Source of the DNA: Galeruca laticollis | Lineage: Eukaryota; Arthropoda; Insecta; Coleoptera; Chrysomelidae | DNA length: 64,000 nucleotides | Direction of reading: 5' to 3' | Assembly (NCBI GenBank): GCA_963921935.1 | Contig: OY998175.1 | Location: 228,554,122-228,618,121, forward strand | Shown here: positions 31,229-42,705 of the stretch, in pieces | Position numbering within the stretch: position 1 is the first letter of the stretch | Layout of the letters: each line of letters starts with the position of its first letter | The notes under the pieces: model-generated | Databases searched by the model: none | Told to the model about the DNA's origin: nothing | Seen by the model: the letters and a program-made list of their open reading frames with translations, nothing else | Program-made: the position numbers and the translations under genes

Positions 31229-33671
31229 TCACTTAAGAAGACAGTTTATTAGTGGGGAACTCACTAGATTTATCTGTTCATTGACGACTTCATATTGTGG
31301 GTTTCTTAAATGTCTTCTAATTTCCAATTCTTCAAGGAAATCCAATTATTGTTTCTTTTCACAAATATGCAGCACTTCCAGTTTTGTGTTAGGTGTCAAT
31401 GAATGATTGGTGTCAAGTAGATGTTTTGCGTAGTGGGATTTATCTGGTTGTTTTAATCTATAGGCTCGTAAGTGTTCACTGTATCGGATTTTAAAATTTC
31501 TAATGGTCTGACTCAAATAGACAGCATAACATTCTGGGCATTTGAATTTATATATACCTGATTTCTTTAATGGTAGTATTTTTGTTTTTACATTTAACAA
31601 TTTTGTACTAACGTTACGTTCTGTTTTAAAAGAAATTGTTGTATTCGTTGCTAAATATATTATCTTTGAAATATTATTAGAAATATTTCCTACATATGTG
31701 ATGGTTTTATAAATTTTTGTTTTATCAGTTTGTTTAGGAAATATTAGTTGTAATGCCACTTTTTCCTCTTTTTTATTAATTAGCTTATTTATCATATGTA
31801 ATGGATAACCGTTGGATGTTGCTATTTGTCTAATTGTATTAATCTCTCTATCAAAATTACATTTGTTCATAGGAACTGAAAAAGCTCTATGTATCATTGA
31901 ATTATATGTCGCTAGTTCATGTGACATGGGGTGATTGGAACTATACGGAATTGTCACATCAGTGTGTGTTGGTTTTCGATAAATTGAATAATCAAGTGCA
32001 TTATTAACTCTTTGAGTTTTTAAATCAAGAAAATTAATTGAGCTATTTTCTTCAATTTCTAATGTAAATTTAATTTTTGGGTGTAAATTATTAATGTGAT
32101 TGAAAAATACATCTAATTGTCGTTCACTACCCATAAAACAAGCTAATATGTCATCTACATATCTATAGCAAAATAAAACATTTTTCGAAATATTACTTTC
32201 AAAGATCTTTCTAAACTGCCCATAAAAATGTTTGCTAAAATAGGTGATATAGGGTTTCCCATTCGTAAACCTTCATTTTGAATATATATCTTATTGTCAA
32301 AAGTCAAATAATTCGATTAATACATACATCAAATAAATTAAGTATATCTGATATTATTCCTGGATTAATATTTTTATCTTCTAGTAATTTTCTTACAAGT
32401 ATTAGACATTCTTTAGGAGGAATTTTAGTGAACATATTAGTAACAAATAAGTTTATAGTTATCTTGCAAGTTGATTTCTTCTAATTTTTTTATTAGTTCT
32501 ATTGAATTTCTAATTGAGTATTTAGATGCATATCCGTAACTATTAAGTATATTGTTAAGCCTCTTTGCCAATATATTATTAGGAGTATTAACATAAGAAA
32601 CTACAGGTCTAACTAGTTTCGTTATTTTATGTAATTTAAAGGTTCCATAAAATTAAGGACAATGAAGATTCTAATGTAGGATAGACCTCTTTTCGTAATC
32701 ACTTAAAAGATAATTCGAATCATTAACAATATCCCTTACATTATTAGAAAACTTTTTTGTTGGGTCTGCTTTAATAACTTTTACATCGCTTGATTCTATA
32801 AAGTTATATATTTTTTAATTATAATTTTGAGTTGTCAATATGACAGTTGTGTTCCCCTTATCAGATTTTGTAACTGTTAGGTTATTATCTTCTACTTTCT
32901 TTTTTATTGCATATAAAACTGTGATGTCAATTTATGTTTGATGTTTAACTTTTGAAGGTTTCATATTTTTGATTAAATTGGCAATTTTTAATTTCTCATA
33001 AAGAAAATTATTTGAATTATATTTTAAAGCTATTTCTGATTCTGTAGCTATAATTTGTTTAATAATATTCGTAAATTTTGGTGGTATGCTGTACTTTGAA
33101 CCTTTATTTAAAAATTCTATTTCACGATCTGTAAAATTAGTGTCTGAAAGGTTTTTAAATCTTGGTGCAAAGTGTGTTGGTATGTAGGTACTTACAGTTT
33201 CATGATGTTTAGAGTATTGAATTTTATGTTGTTTGTGTTCAAGTTTCTGTAGCTTCTGTTCTTGTTCCTTAAATTTCTTATGCTTCATCGTGCTGACACT
33301 TTCTCTAATTTTGTCATCTAAACAATCAAATTCTACTGGATATAATTGGGGAACGTGAGTTCTGAATGTACAACTTTTATGTAGTTGTCTAAGGAGTTCC
33401 TCACTTTAAACCATTTCTTAGATTCATCTTTTATCGAAACCCATTGAGCACATTTTATAGCTTTTTGTGCTTGTGGTGTTTCAGTGTGACATTTTATATT
33501 CACATAATTTGGTATTACCTTTTTCCTTATGCATTCTTGGTTAAACCAAATGTTTTGTGATGTTTTGTAACGTTTTTTTAGTAACTTCTGGTACAGTCGG
33601 GTCAAATCTTTTCTAGAAGATTTTTTAATGAAATTAACTGTTTCAACCCTTACTTCGTGGAATCTACTCAT
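31229..33671 (-). pseudogene. Penelope-like polyprotein, copy B, near full length
   Basis: The ATG at 33671 starts MSRFHEVRVETVNFIKKSS, which lies in the terminal repeat. N-terminal region: LYQKLLKKRYKTSQNIWFNQ, KKWFKVRNSLDNYIKV, LEHKQHKIQYSKHHE, FKNLSDTNFTDREIEFLNKG. RT: VTKSDKGNTTVIL, FKLHKITKLVRPVVSYVN, KIPPKECLILVRKLLEDKN, and so on. The C-terminal linker and GIY-YIG domain match copy A (KSGIYKFKCPECYAVYLSQT), ending CLLK at 31229. The span of about 2.44 kb (roughly 814 codons) is normal for the family. Stops and frameshifts at about 32220, 32320, 32450, 32650, 32820, 32935 and 33330 make it inactive. It is the best template in the window for the family's domain order. Confidence 0.9.
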
Positions 33672-33766
33672 ATTAGTGTTTGAAATGAAGCTCACTGTTT
33701 CTAGCTAATTCCACAATATAATGAAAATTGTTGAAAATTCTAAAAAATTGACAATTGTTTCGATAT

Positions 33767-34443
33767 ATAATTCAATGATACATAGAGCTTTTTCAGTTCC
33801 TATGAACAAATGTAATTTTGATAGAGAGATTAATACAATTAGACAAATAGCAACATCCAACGGTTATCCATTACATATGATGAATAAGCTAATTAATAAA
33901 AAAGAGGAAAAAGTGGCATTACAACTAATATTTCCTAAACAAACTGATGAAACAAAAACTTATAAAACCATCACATATGCAGGAAATATTTCTAATAATA
34001 TTTCAAAGATAATATCTTTAGCAACGAATACAACAATTTCTTTTAAAACAGAAAGTAACGTTAGTACAAAATTGTTAAATGTAAAAACAAAAATACCACC
34101 ATTAAAGAAATCAGGTATATATAAACTCAAATGTATAGAATGTAATGCTGTCTATTTGATGAGACCCTTAGAAATTATTAAATCCGATATAGTGAACACT
34201 TACGAACATACAGATCAAAACAACCAGATAAATCCCACTACGCAAAACATCTACTTGACACCAATCATTCATTGACACCTAACACAGAACTGGAAGTGCT
34301 GCATATTTGTGAAAAGAAACAAGAATTGGATTTCCTTGAAGAATTGGAAATTAGAAGACATTTAAGAAACCCACAATATGAAGTTGTGAATGGACAGATA
34401 AATCTAGGGAGTTCTCCACTAATAAACTGTCTTCTCAAGTGAT
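33767..34443 (+). pseudogene. Penelope-like fragment, copy C (linker and GIY-YIG)
   Basis: Begins at YNSMIHRAFSVPMNKCNFD, passes through INTIRQIATSNGYPLHMMNK and KSGIYKLKCIECNAVYLM, then frameshifts at about 34155 and continues SLTPNTELEVLHICEKKQEL to the stop near 34440. The terminal repeat follows to 34717. It is closely similar to copies A and B. Confidence 0.9.
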
Positions 34444-34717
34444 AATTGTAAAGATCAGCAGATATAGTTTTCCTGGTTTTCTATATCATTGCACAGTTAT
34501 ACTGATCTTAATTGGAAAAATGATATCCAGGTTATCACCATAGGGCTAATAATATCTAAGCTTCAATATTTGTAATATCACATCTTCTTCTTTTTTCTAT
34601 TAACATATATTAAGTCAATCACCCGTTAGGTCACTTCTTGGTCTAGCCAAAAATAACTACTAAACATCAGGTAGGCATCAAATGAAATGCAACTTCTGTC
34701 ATTCTGACGATGATGAT

Positions 34718-35420
34718 ATATTCTGTTCGTTAAAAAATTTTGAATTTCATCAAGAACCAAAGGTTCTACTGTTTGAAAAGTTGGTATAATTGGTGTTTCT
34801 GGATTGCTATTGGTTTTCCGTTTATTTTCTGTTTCCTGGTTATTGCTGCATAGGTCACTTGCTTTATAAGAATGATTCTTAACGAATAGTCTATTACCCT
34901 TGATGTAATATTTATCAGTTGTATTGATACGAGCTAGTTTTAAATATTCTGTTAATATTTTATTGTGTTCCATTTCTTTTGATGTCAAGTAGTTTTATTT
35001 TTTACAATTTTTCAGTATTTCTAATTTCTTGAGGTATGAAATAATCTCGATCTTTAAAGGGCTAGTTTTACGTGTTCCTAGCATGTAGTAATTATTTATA
35101 TCTCTATACTCAATTTGCACGTTTATTAGATTTTTAAGGTTTTGTAGAATACTATTAAGATCTGGAATATCAAGTCCAAATACTAATATATTATTTTTTG
35201 GTCGTTCTTTCTATATACTCCAGCTTTTCTAAAACTGTTTCACTGGTCTCTTCTGTTTCTTTCAACCTTGTAAATTCTCTATCTACTAAAATATTAGTCT
35301 CACTCGCTGTTATATAATTTTTAATGTTATATTTTCAACATACTGTTTTACGTCTACTCCTACTTTGTTAATAGCTTGTAAATTATCTATTGACTCCGAA
35401 TCAATTAGAGACATTATATT
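34718..35420 (-). pseudogene. Non-LTR ORF1-type protein (FP-like domain) fragment
   Basis: The minus strand reads NNILVFGLDIPDLNSILQNL, VQIEYRDINNYYMLG, SPLKIEIISYLKKLEILKNC, LTSKEMEHNKILTEYLKLAR, YYIKGNRLFVKNH, EIQNFLTNRIY. The strand-helix pattern and the motifs resemble the ORF1/FP-type nucleic-acid-binding proteins encoded next to CR1/RTE-type ORF2. An N-terminal coiled-coil-like part lies before it (about 35420-35230). Several stops are present. It is abutted by the Penelope insertion at 34717. I infer that the Penelope unit inserted into it, because ATATAT flanks both sides and the codons can be rejoined at NRIY. Confidence 0.55.
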
Positions 35421-35431
35421 TAATGGTATAT

Positions 35432-35555
35432 TAAGTACCAAGTGTCAAAAAACTTACTTTAGTCGCGAGTTTTACTAGGCACGAGTGGAGCGAAGCGGAA
35501 CGAGTTCCTTGTGAAACGAGTGACTAAAGACGTTTTTGACACGAGGTGCTTACTA
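35432..35555. repeat. Foldback repeat
   Basis: AGTGTCAAAAA and CTTTAGTCGCGAGTTT on the left face AAACGAGTGACTAAAGACG and TTTTGACACGAGGTGC on the right, with CGAGTGGAGCGAAGCGGAAC at the centre. It has the same general design as the foldbacks at 24.4 and 53.4 kb. Confidence 0.7.
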
Positions 35556-35606
35556 TACTTTTTCTTCGCCCGCGCAAAGGAAAAAATTATATTATATTTG
35601 AATTAA

Positions 35607-36028
35607 TTAGCCTGTCCAAGCGAGCGAGTGGTTATTACTGTGGTTATTACCGGCGGTAATGTCAAAATACGTCACGGTTATACTGGTCGCTTTGATAAAG
35701 CGGTATTTACCAATGTTTTTATCTACTTTCTGTACGGTCTAGAGGATTTGTTTAGGTGAATTTTCGCTGTTTTGATTTGTTTTTCAGTGTTCATAATCGT
35801 TTTCCGATTTAAAAACTTAAGAACTTCAGTTTTAATTAATATGCCATAAACAAATGTCAATTAATACATCTGTCAACCGCTCTAACTCTGCTCCCGACAG
35901 GGTTACTGGTGGTTTTAACCGTGACGTAATTTGACATCAAACTATGACGTAACGGTTAATACCTATCCTCGCTTGGATGTTACGGTACTTACTTTTGGTA
36001 AAAACCAACCCTCGCTTGGACAGGCTAA
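35607..36028. mobile_element. MITE with 18-bp perfect TIRs
   Basis: TTAGCCTGTCCAAGCGAG at 35607-35624 and CTCGCTTGGACAGGCTAA at 36011-36028. The subterminal parts also pair (GTCAAAATACGTCACGGTTA with AACCGTGACGTAATTTGACA). It has no coding sequence. Confidence 0.85.
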
Positions 36029-36629
36029 ATATTCATTACATGACGGACTATGGCTGACAGCTGACTGACAAATGAATGACGCAGAATAACAAAATTATCA
36101 CGGAACATGAAATTTAACATACAAAAGATACACTTGATTTGACGTTTAAAAAACAAAAGATAAACGAGATGTAACTTTTCGCATTTTAAACACTAGTGTT
36201 TAAAGAGTCGTTTTGTGCATGTCAAACCCGTGTTCAAAGTGCGGTTTTAGTAGCGGAAGTAGAAAAAATAAATTTACGTATGAACTGCTTTTATCTATAA
36301 TTTCCCGGTATACTTCTATATATTTTACTATATATTATAAATCTTAATTTACACACTCTGTGCAGTTGTCTGCGCCCCATCATTCGAGGTGATAAAAAGC
36401 TTCCAAAATAAATTGAATTTCTACGTTATCTGATTGTCCAATATTGACTTTCAATTATAACTGTAGAGTTTTCTACTTGAAGGTACTTGAACCACAATTG
36501 TATATGATATATTCCCTTATGTAACACTAGTAGTACATTTGAATTAATTTAAAATCTCTAAATTCTAATAAACTGCACTGATTTGTGAGGAAACTCAGGA
36601 ATGCATCCCCATTAAAAAAACCTTGTATA
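36029..36629. other. Intergenic, nothing recognised
   Basis: AT-rich with no repeats, TIRs or coding motifs that I can support. Confidence 0.5.
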
Positions 36630-37480
36630 TATATATAAACTTAAATGTCCAGAACTTAATGCTGTCTATATAGGTATAGACACAATTAACACCAGCATTC
36701 AGATTAAAGGCGGGTTTATACAACATTTACATAGTCATAATCATAATCACAGTCAGAATCATAAACTTAATCACAATCACAATTTTAAAGTCACAGTCAT
36801 AAGAATAAAATTCATATAAATGAAATTAGCCAACAGTCAAATCAATGAAGTATAATATAAACAATGATTGATGGAGCACAGAAATACCTCCAAAAAACGG
36901 CCAAAAAAATTCATTCTTCAACCAAGACGCCTTTTTGTCAACATTGCTCATCGCCTGTTGGTTTCGACGCATGCGCATTTCCTTTCTCGGCTTACTCATA
37001 ATCATAAAGTTAAATGTTAGGAAGGCCAGTAAAATTATGCTTATGATTATGATTGTGACAATTGTATAAACGGACCTATAAGAAATAATTAGTTTAACTC
37101 TTAAGATTGCCACTGTGATTATGACTATGTAAATGTTGTATAAACCCGCCTTAAAACAACCACCTAACACAGAACTAGAAGTACTACATATTTCTGACAA
37201 GAAACAAAAACTAGATTTCCTTCAGGAAATACAAATTAGAAGACACTTAAGAGACCCACAATATGAAATCGTCAACGAACAGATAAATCTAGGGATTTCG
37301 CCACTATTAAACTGTCTTCTTAAGTCATAATTGTAGTAACAATTAGCAGATAATAGTTTTCCTGATTTTCTATATCATTTCACAGTTATACTGATCTTAA
37401 ATAGGAAAAGATATCGAGAATATCTTCATAGGGCTAATAATATCAAAGTTTTAATATTTGTAAAATCATATATTCTTTTT
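36630..37480 (+). pseudogene. Penelope-like fragment, copy D, interrupted by a MITE
   Basis: Left piece YKLKCPELNAVYIG ... (36633-36708), right piece NTELEVLHISDKKQKLDFLQ ... RRHLRDPQYEIVNEQINLG ... CLLKS (37156-37330), then a degraded terminal repeat (AGCAGATAATAGTTTTCCTG). The two pieces are separated by the element at 36709-37150. It is more diverged than copies A-C. Confidence 0.85.
36709..37150. mobile_element. MITE (442 bp) with TTAAA target duplication
   Basis: TIRs GGCGGGTTTATACAACATTT and, inverted, AAATGTTGTATAAACCCGCC, extending to CATAGTCATAATCA. Flanks TTAAA at 36704-36708 and 37151-37155. The interior is rich in short CATAATCATAATCACAGTC-type repeats. Its open frame (36826-37200, minus) shows no motif. 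Confidence 0.88.
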
Positions 37481-37489
37481 TATCTATTC

Positions 37490-37515
<26 letters not shown>

Positions 37516-37520
<5 letters not shown>

Positions 37521-37874
37521 AGAAATATTTGTGAGGATGCAGCAATTGGCTTGGAAATTAAACTCCTATTTTAATTTAGTGAAAGCTTTCGTAATAGTTT
37601 TATTACTTCGTCAGTCACGATTAAACGAGTAAAATATATAAATTAAAATTCAGAAAAAACAGTGTAAAAATATTGATATATGCTTGAGACTATTGAAAAG
37701 TCTCAAGCATATATCAATATTTTTACACTGTTTTTTCTGAATTTTAATTTATATATTTTACTCGTTTAATCGTGACTGACGAAGTAATAAAACTATTACG
37801 AAAGCTTTCACTAAATTAAAATAGGAGTTTAATTTCCAAGCCAATTGCTGCGTCCTCACAAATATTTCTAAATT
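37516..37874. repeat. 359-nt near-perfect palindrome
   Basis: Arms 37516-37690 and 37700-37874 (175 bp each) around the 9-nt loop TATTGAAAA. I found one mismatch (T at 37538 against G at 37852). It is bordered by (TA)n on both sides, a sequence type prone to cruciform extrusion and to hairpin repair. Confidence 0.92.
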
Positions 37875-37901
37875 GTGAAATAAACAGCTGCTAATACGAA
37901 T

Positions 37902-37904
<3 letters not shown>

Positions 37905-37969
<65 letters not shown>
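37905..37969. repeat. (TA)n microsatellite
   Basis: About 32 uninterrupted TA units, followed by TGTTGTAGA, which also follows the array at 40435-40492. Confidence 0.95.
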
Positions 37970-37975
<6 letters not shown>

Positions 37976-40431
37976 AGATAGAACGAGCATATAACATTAA
38001 TAGAATCCCAATAAAGTCTAAAATAATAATATCTATCAATAGAAGTAATTTGTAAATAAGGTACCAAAATTAATAAAATATCTATATAACAATATAATCA
38101 ATTAAAATCAATGGGCATAATCATAGAGAAAATAAATAAGAATTCATAAACAATTATTCATAAAACAGTTTTAAAATCATTCTGTATTTTGAAAAATAAC
38201 AGAACTTAACAAGCAAACGAAGATCAATAAAATAACGTGACGCCACACAGAATATTAGACACCTAAAGCATCTGCTTATATTTAAAAAATAAATAGGATG
38301 GTAATAATAAAATCAACAGTGCTACAATGATTGATTAATAAATGACATTTAGAATTAGTAAAAATATATATAAGATATGTTAGTTAATATTTAATCATAA
38401 AAGTTAATAGGAAACATAATAATATATGTAGAAAACTGTAATTATAGGTAATGTCAAAAACCAAAACGAAATATAACAGTTGACGACAAGTATACCAACA
38501 TAAAATGTAATTTGATATGAAATATAAGAATAAAAATAAATGATTACCGACCTAATTTATGTATATAAATGTAATAATATAAAACAAAATAAGAAATGAA
38601 CTGTATCCATATGTATTATGTAAATATTTAAGTTGTAGGAAGTATAAAATTTGTATATTTACATTGACCAATCGGAAGATTTCAAATAATCAATAACATA
38701 AAAAAACAATGATAATAAGATGTTAGTGAATTAAATCAATGACGATAAGGTTATGGTGAATAAAAAACAACATTTAATAATAAGTTTAAGTCAGAAAAAC
38801 AATAAAAACATTAATAAACAAAGTGACAGGTGAACAATAATCAAAGATTTTTCTAGAACATTGCCAGCTTCCGGTTATAAACGATAGAAAGGGTTTTGGC
38901 GGATAAAAAAACCCGCGGTAGTGAGTCAAGCGTTGTTAATCAAGGAAGAAAGAAGTGATAGTATGTTATGCAGTTTTTCTTAGTAAATTTTCAAGTAATA
39001 AGTGTTGAATATATATAAATAAGAAGTATAAAAGTAATTTATAATTAAAATAAGTGCAAAGACAAATTTGTGTTGAAACAAAGCCAAGCCAAGTAGAAGA
39101 ATTATCACCAGATAATTATAAGAAGGGAGATTGCCACTTGAAGCGGGAAAGCGTCATGGATGGACACAATTGAAGGCGTCGCTTGGTGAAATATAACAAG
39201 GTCTGTGGTGTGTTTTAATTAATAATATTTGGTACCAAATAATGAAAAAGTGAAATTTAAATCATAAACACCTGGTAATAAAAGTTTTAAAATGATTATA
39301 ATAAACCAGGAAACGTAAAAAACTTACCATTATCAAATTTGTAGATATATGTATTAATTTCTGTCATGTTGAATTTTTCTCCAGTTACATATATATAAAA
39401 CTTTCCACAAAACAACAAACCATAACTAATTTCAGTTTTTATCACAAGCATAATTGTTATAATATGTTATAATAATTTTTTTAAAAGATCGAAATTAAGT
39501 AGATAAAATATTTCAAATATCCTCTCCATTTCACGAACCGATTAAAACTAAAGCAGTGTCTAAATATTTTCAATAATCCTATTTAGAAGAACAAGAAGAA
39601 AAAAGTTACAATAGTTGAACAACTTTAAACGCAGGTGTTCATTTTTTCAAAGAAATATAATGTATACAAACGATTATGCAAATTTATGCAAATGAGTCTG
39701 CAAAAGCCGTCTCAAAAAGAATGAATAGTTTTTAAAATATACATAAAGGTTGTGTGATGTGGAAATTTAGATGTATATAGAAAAATCCATATTTACATTT
39801 TATAGCATAAGAATTTTTCATAGTTAAGAAAAGGATAATCATTTATTTTTATATATATAATAGGTATATGACTCCAATAATAAAATTAAAGGACCAACTA
39901 TATTTTATATATAATTAATATTGAAATTTTCAAATTTTTTTGTTCTATCTTTTAATAAATCACATAAAATAAATTACATTGATTAGTAATGTTGATTTTA
40001 TTATGACTTTGCCCAGGACCCTACTGAGATATAGAGTAGTGTATAAAATAAGAGCAGCCGAGGTAATAAAATTTAGGAATTAAATGAAACCACATGATAT
40101 TAAATAGCATAATGAATAGGAGGAATTAAGGATAAAATATATGAATTAGCTAGCCCAAGAGTATAATATTTCAATAGTAACACAACATTAATACATTTTT
40201 ATATTCAATTTAAATTCACAATTAAAATATAACAATCCATTTAACTATTTCAATTAGCACACTAAGTAGAATCATATTTAATTTGTCTCCGCAACATTGG
40301 GGCAAATAACATATAGTTTTCAATTATCAATTTCATATTCAATTTGTCGCAAGCCAACGTGGTGCTATTGTTGCTATAACTGCAATCAACCTATTTAATT
40401 ATTTTAATTAACTCAGTAAGTAGTTTCATAT

Positions 40432-40434
<3 letters not shown>
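37970..40434. repeat. Diverged repeat unit 1 (~2.46 kb), non-coding
   Basis: Shares ordered anchors with 40493-42560: TTGTTGTAGA at the start, GACCAATCGGAAGA (38667) with GACCAATCAGAAGA (41121), a CTAGAACATTGCCAGCTTCC versus GTCCTGGAACTTCCGC region, AGAGCAGCCGAGGTAA (40050 and 42312), and GCCAACGTGGTGC (40352) with CCCAACGTGGAGC (42485). No coding sequence was recognised. Identity between anchors is low, so this is an old duplication or two copies of one unknown element. Confidence 0.6.

Positions 40435-40492
<58 letters not shown>
40435..40492. repeat. (TA)n microsatellite
   Basis: About 28 TA units, followed by TTGTTGTAGAATG as at the start of repeat unit 1. Confidence 0.95.
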
Positions 40493-40498
<6 letters not shown>

Positions 40499-42560
40499 AG
40501 AATGAATGGAGACATAAATAATATCCAATTTATTATAAGAATAGTAAAATTAATATCTGTCAATAATATTTGAAATTTTATCAATTTCAAATATCAAATT
40601 ATTTTAATAAAGTCATAAGATCAAGAATGTAATTAAAAATTAATATAAGTCATGAAATAATCAAAACAAAAATATAAAGAAACTGAAATCAATTAACTTT
40701 ACGCAATGCGTAACTTTAGACATGGCCAAAAATTTAATAGAATGAATGACAGAATAATAATTTGAGATATCAACAGAGCTAGAATGTAAGATATTAACAA
40801 TTTAGATTCGAATAAAGGAAACCATATGAACTTAATAAAACAACATTCAATTATTTACACCTTAAAAACATAAATTTATAGAGACCTTTATTTTATATAA
40901 GAAATGCAAATGAAAACGGAAATATCGTGGTATGTTGACATGAGTACCAACTATTAATAAAAAAAGAATACATGATGAATAATTAAATAAAACTTTGAAA
41001 ACTATTAAGATATTATGTTTAATAAAATAATAAACAACAAATAAATATAAAATGGTGGAATTACATATATAAAATAGAATTATTCATGTTGCTAAAATTG
41101 TGAAATAAGGAAATAAGTTGCGACCAATCAGAAGACTCTGTTTATGTTTAATAATTATAAAGACAATGATTAATAATTATAATAAACTTTTTATTAACAA
41201 TTTAAAATGTAAACAATAATAAACTACGGCACGTTTGTGTCAGAAAATTAGTGATTTCGAACATTAAAGGATGACAGTCGGATGCAGAAAACTGTAAAAA
41301 AATCAAATAGTCCTGGAACTTCCGCTTTCAACAAAAAAGTGTTATTGGTTGGTAATAAAAAAATGAGAGTGACGAGGAAGCCGGAGGGAGAACAGCTCCA
41401 TGGCGAACTTTGCAGCAATTTATATATAAAAAGTGATAAAATCATACATATTTAATTGTTCGACTAACTAAATTTGTGTCCAGAAACCAGACCAACAAAT
41501 GTAAAGAAGTATTCCCGAACCAGACAAGATTTTCATCAAATTATCAAGAGTTTGATAATCATCGCCAGAGTGGAGTGACGCTGAAGTGTAGACATTTTGA
41601 GAAAAAGGAATTCTTTAACCAGGTTAGTGATTTTCACCTCTTTGGATCCAAAGATAATAGACAAAACAAAAAAATTATCATTTGAATAAATAATTGAAAT
41701 ACATAAAGGCCATATATGAACAGTAAAGAATAAAAAGGAATTTAATTAATATCATATCGTTATTACATAAAATAATTATGATGACTCACCTGTTTTTTTT
41801 TCAATGTATGTATTTTGTTTATATTTAGTTTGTAGGAATTTTAAAACACTTTAAAAGTTCACATATTTCATTGTCTCATATGTAGTTCATCCATTTCATA
41901 TTTATCATCATAGAGTATATTTATATAAATTTAAATGAAAATCACTGCACGATATTTCACAAACAAATATATTTTAATATTTCTTAAGTGCAACGTTTGT
42001 TTCAATATAAAAGCATATAGCGGAAATCTGCTCTGCGCAGGTGCTATAGATATACAAGGTTGAATGCTGAGTGCTTATTCAAAAGGAATACACCATAGGC
42101 GTCTCATAATTTATTTTCAATTAACTAAACTTTTAAAGGTATATTAAATAGTCGAGTGTACGTTTGTAATTTTTTTATTAAAAAGTTATCAATATTTCTA
42201 ATAAAATAAATTTCATTTAAAATAGTTATAAAGCAATGTTGGTTTCTTAAGTTATTTTTGCCTATTATCCCTACTGAAATTAGGAGTCATCATACACAAA
42301 GAACAAGAAAAGAGCAGCCGAGGTAAGAATAAATAAAGAAGTAATAAATAAATAGGTAAAATAATAATTAAATAACAAATAAATTCATCAATAATAATTA
42401 TAAGATATTAACAATATATTCATATTCAAATATTATCCATTATTATATGAAAAGAATATAAGTATATTATTAACAATTGTCGATCCCAACGTGGAGCAAT
42501 TCAATAATCGATCGAATATTGACATTATTTCCAATTCAAATTCTCAATTGAATTATTATT
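40493..42560. repeat. Diverged repeat unit 2 (~2.1 kb), non-coding
   Basis: Second copy of the unit described at 37970, with the same anchors in the same order. A 69-codon open frame at 41476-41685 has no motif and falls where unit 1 is not open. Confidence 0.55.
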
Positions 42561-42574
42561 AACAATATATATTA

Positions 42575-42705
42575 AGTCAATCACAAGATCACTTCTTGGT
42601 CTTGGATATTTGACGATATCGAAACAATTGTCAATTCATTAAAATTTTCATTTTTTCATTATATTGCGGAGTTATTTAGAAACAGTTTCATTTAAAAAAT
42701 TCACA
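42575..42705 (+). repeat. Penelope-like terminal-repeat remnant with degenerate hammerhead core
   Basis: TTAAGTCAATCACAAG and CACTTCTTGGTCTTGG precede TTGACGATATCGAAACAATT (42610-42629) and then TTATATTGCGGAGTTATTTA. The core has TTGACGA in place of CTGACGA and virtually no stem II, so it is not a functional ribozyme. Confidence 0.65.

Larger units (their letters stand above)
30822..34717 (-). mobile_element. Penelope-like compound insertion: copy B (full length, minus) joined head to head with copy C (plus)
   Basis: From 30822 to about 33766 the minus strand holds a nearly full Penelope element: terminal repeat, ORF, and the second terminal repeat starting the element, cut inside the ribozyme core. 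At about 33766 the sequence flips to a plus-strand fragment (linker and endonuclease) running to 34717, where it is again cut inside the ribozyme core. ATATAT occurs at both outer borders, a possible short target duplication. The flank at 34718 belongs to an unrelated ORF1-type protein. Confidence 0.7.

Noticed and set aside
34718..35420. A second ORF belonging to the Penelope-like family.
   Set aside because: Copies A and D show nothing like it, and the Penelope unit has its own start codon in the terminal repeat plus ATATAT on both outer borders, so insertion into another element is simpler.
37758..38039. Open frame on the minus strand with a long Ile-Tyr repeat.
   Set aside because: It is the translation of the (TA)n microsatellite and one palindrome arm.
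41476..41685. Possible small protein in repeat unit 2.
   Set aside because: Unit 1 is not open in the corresponding place and no motif is present.
42610..42632. A further hammerhead ribozyme.
   Set aside because: The first core base is T and stem II is reduced to almost nothing. Kept only as a degenerate remnant.
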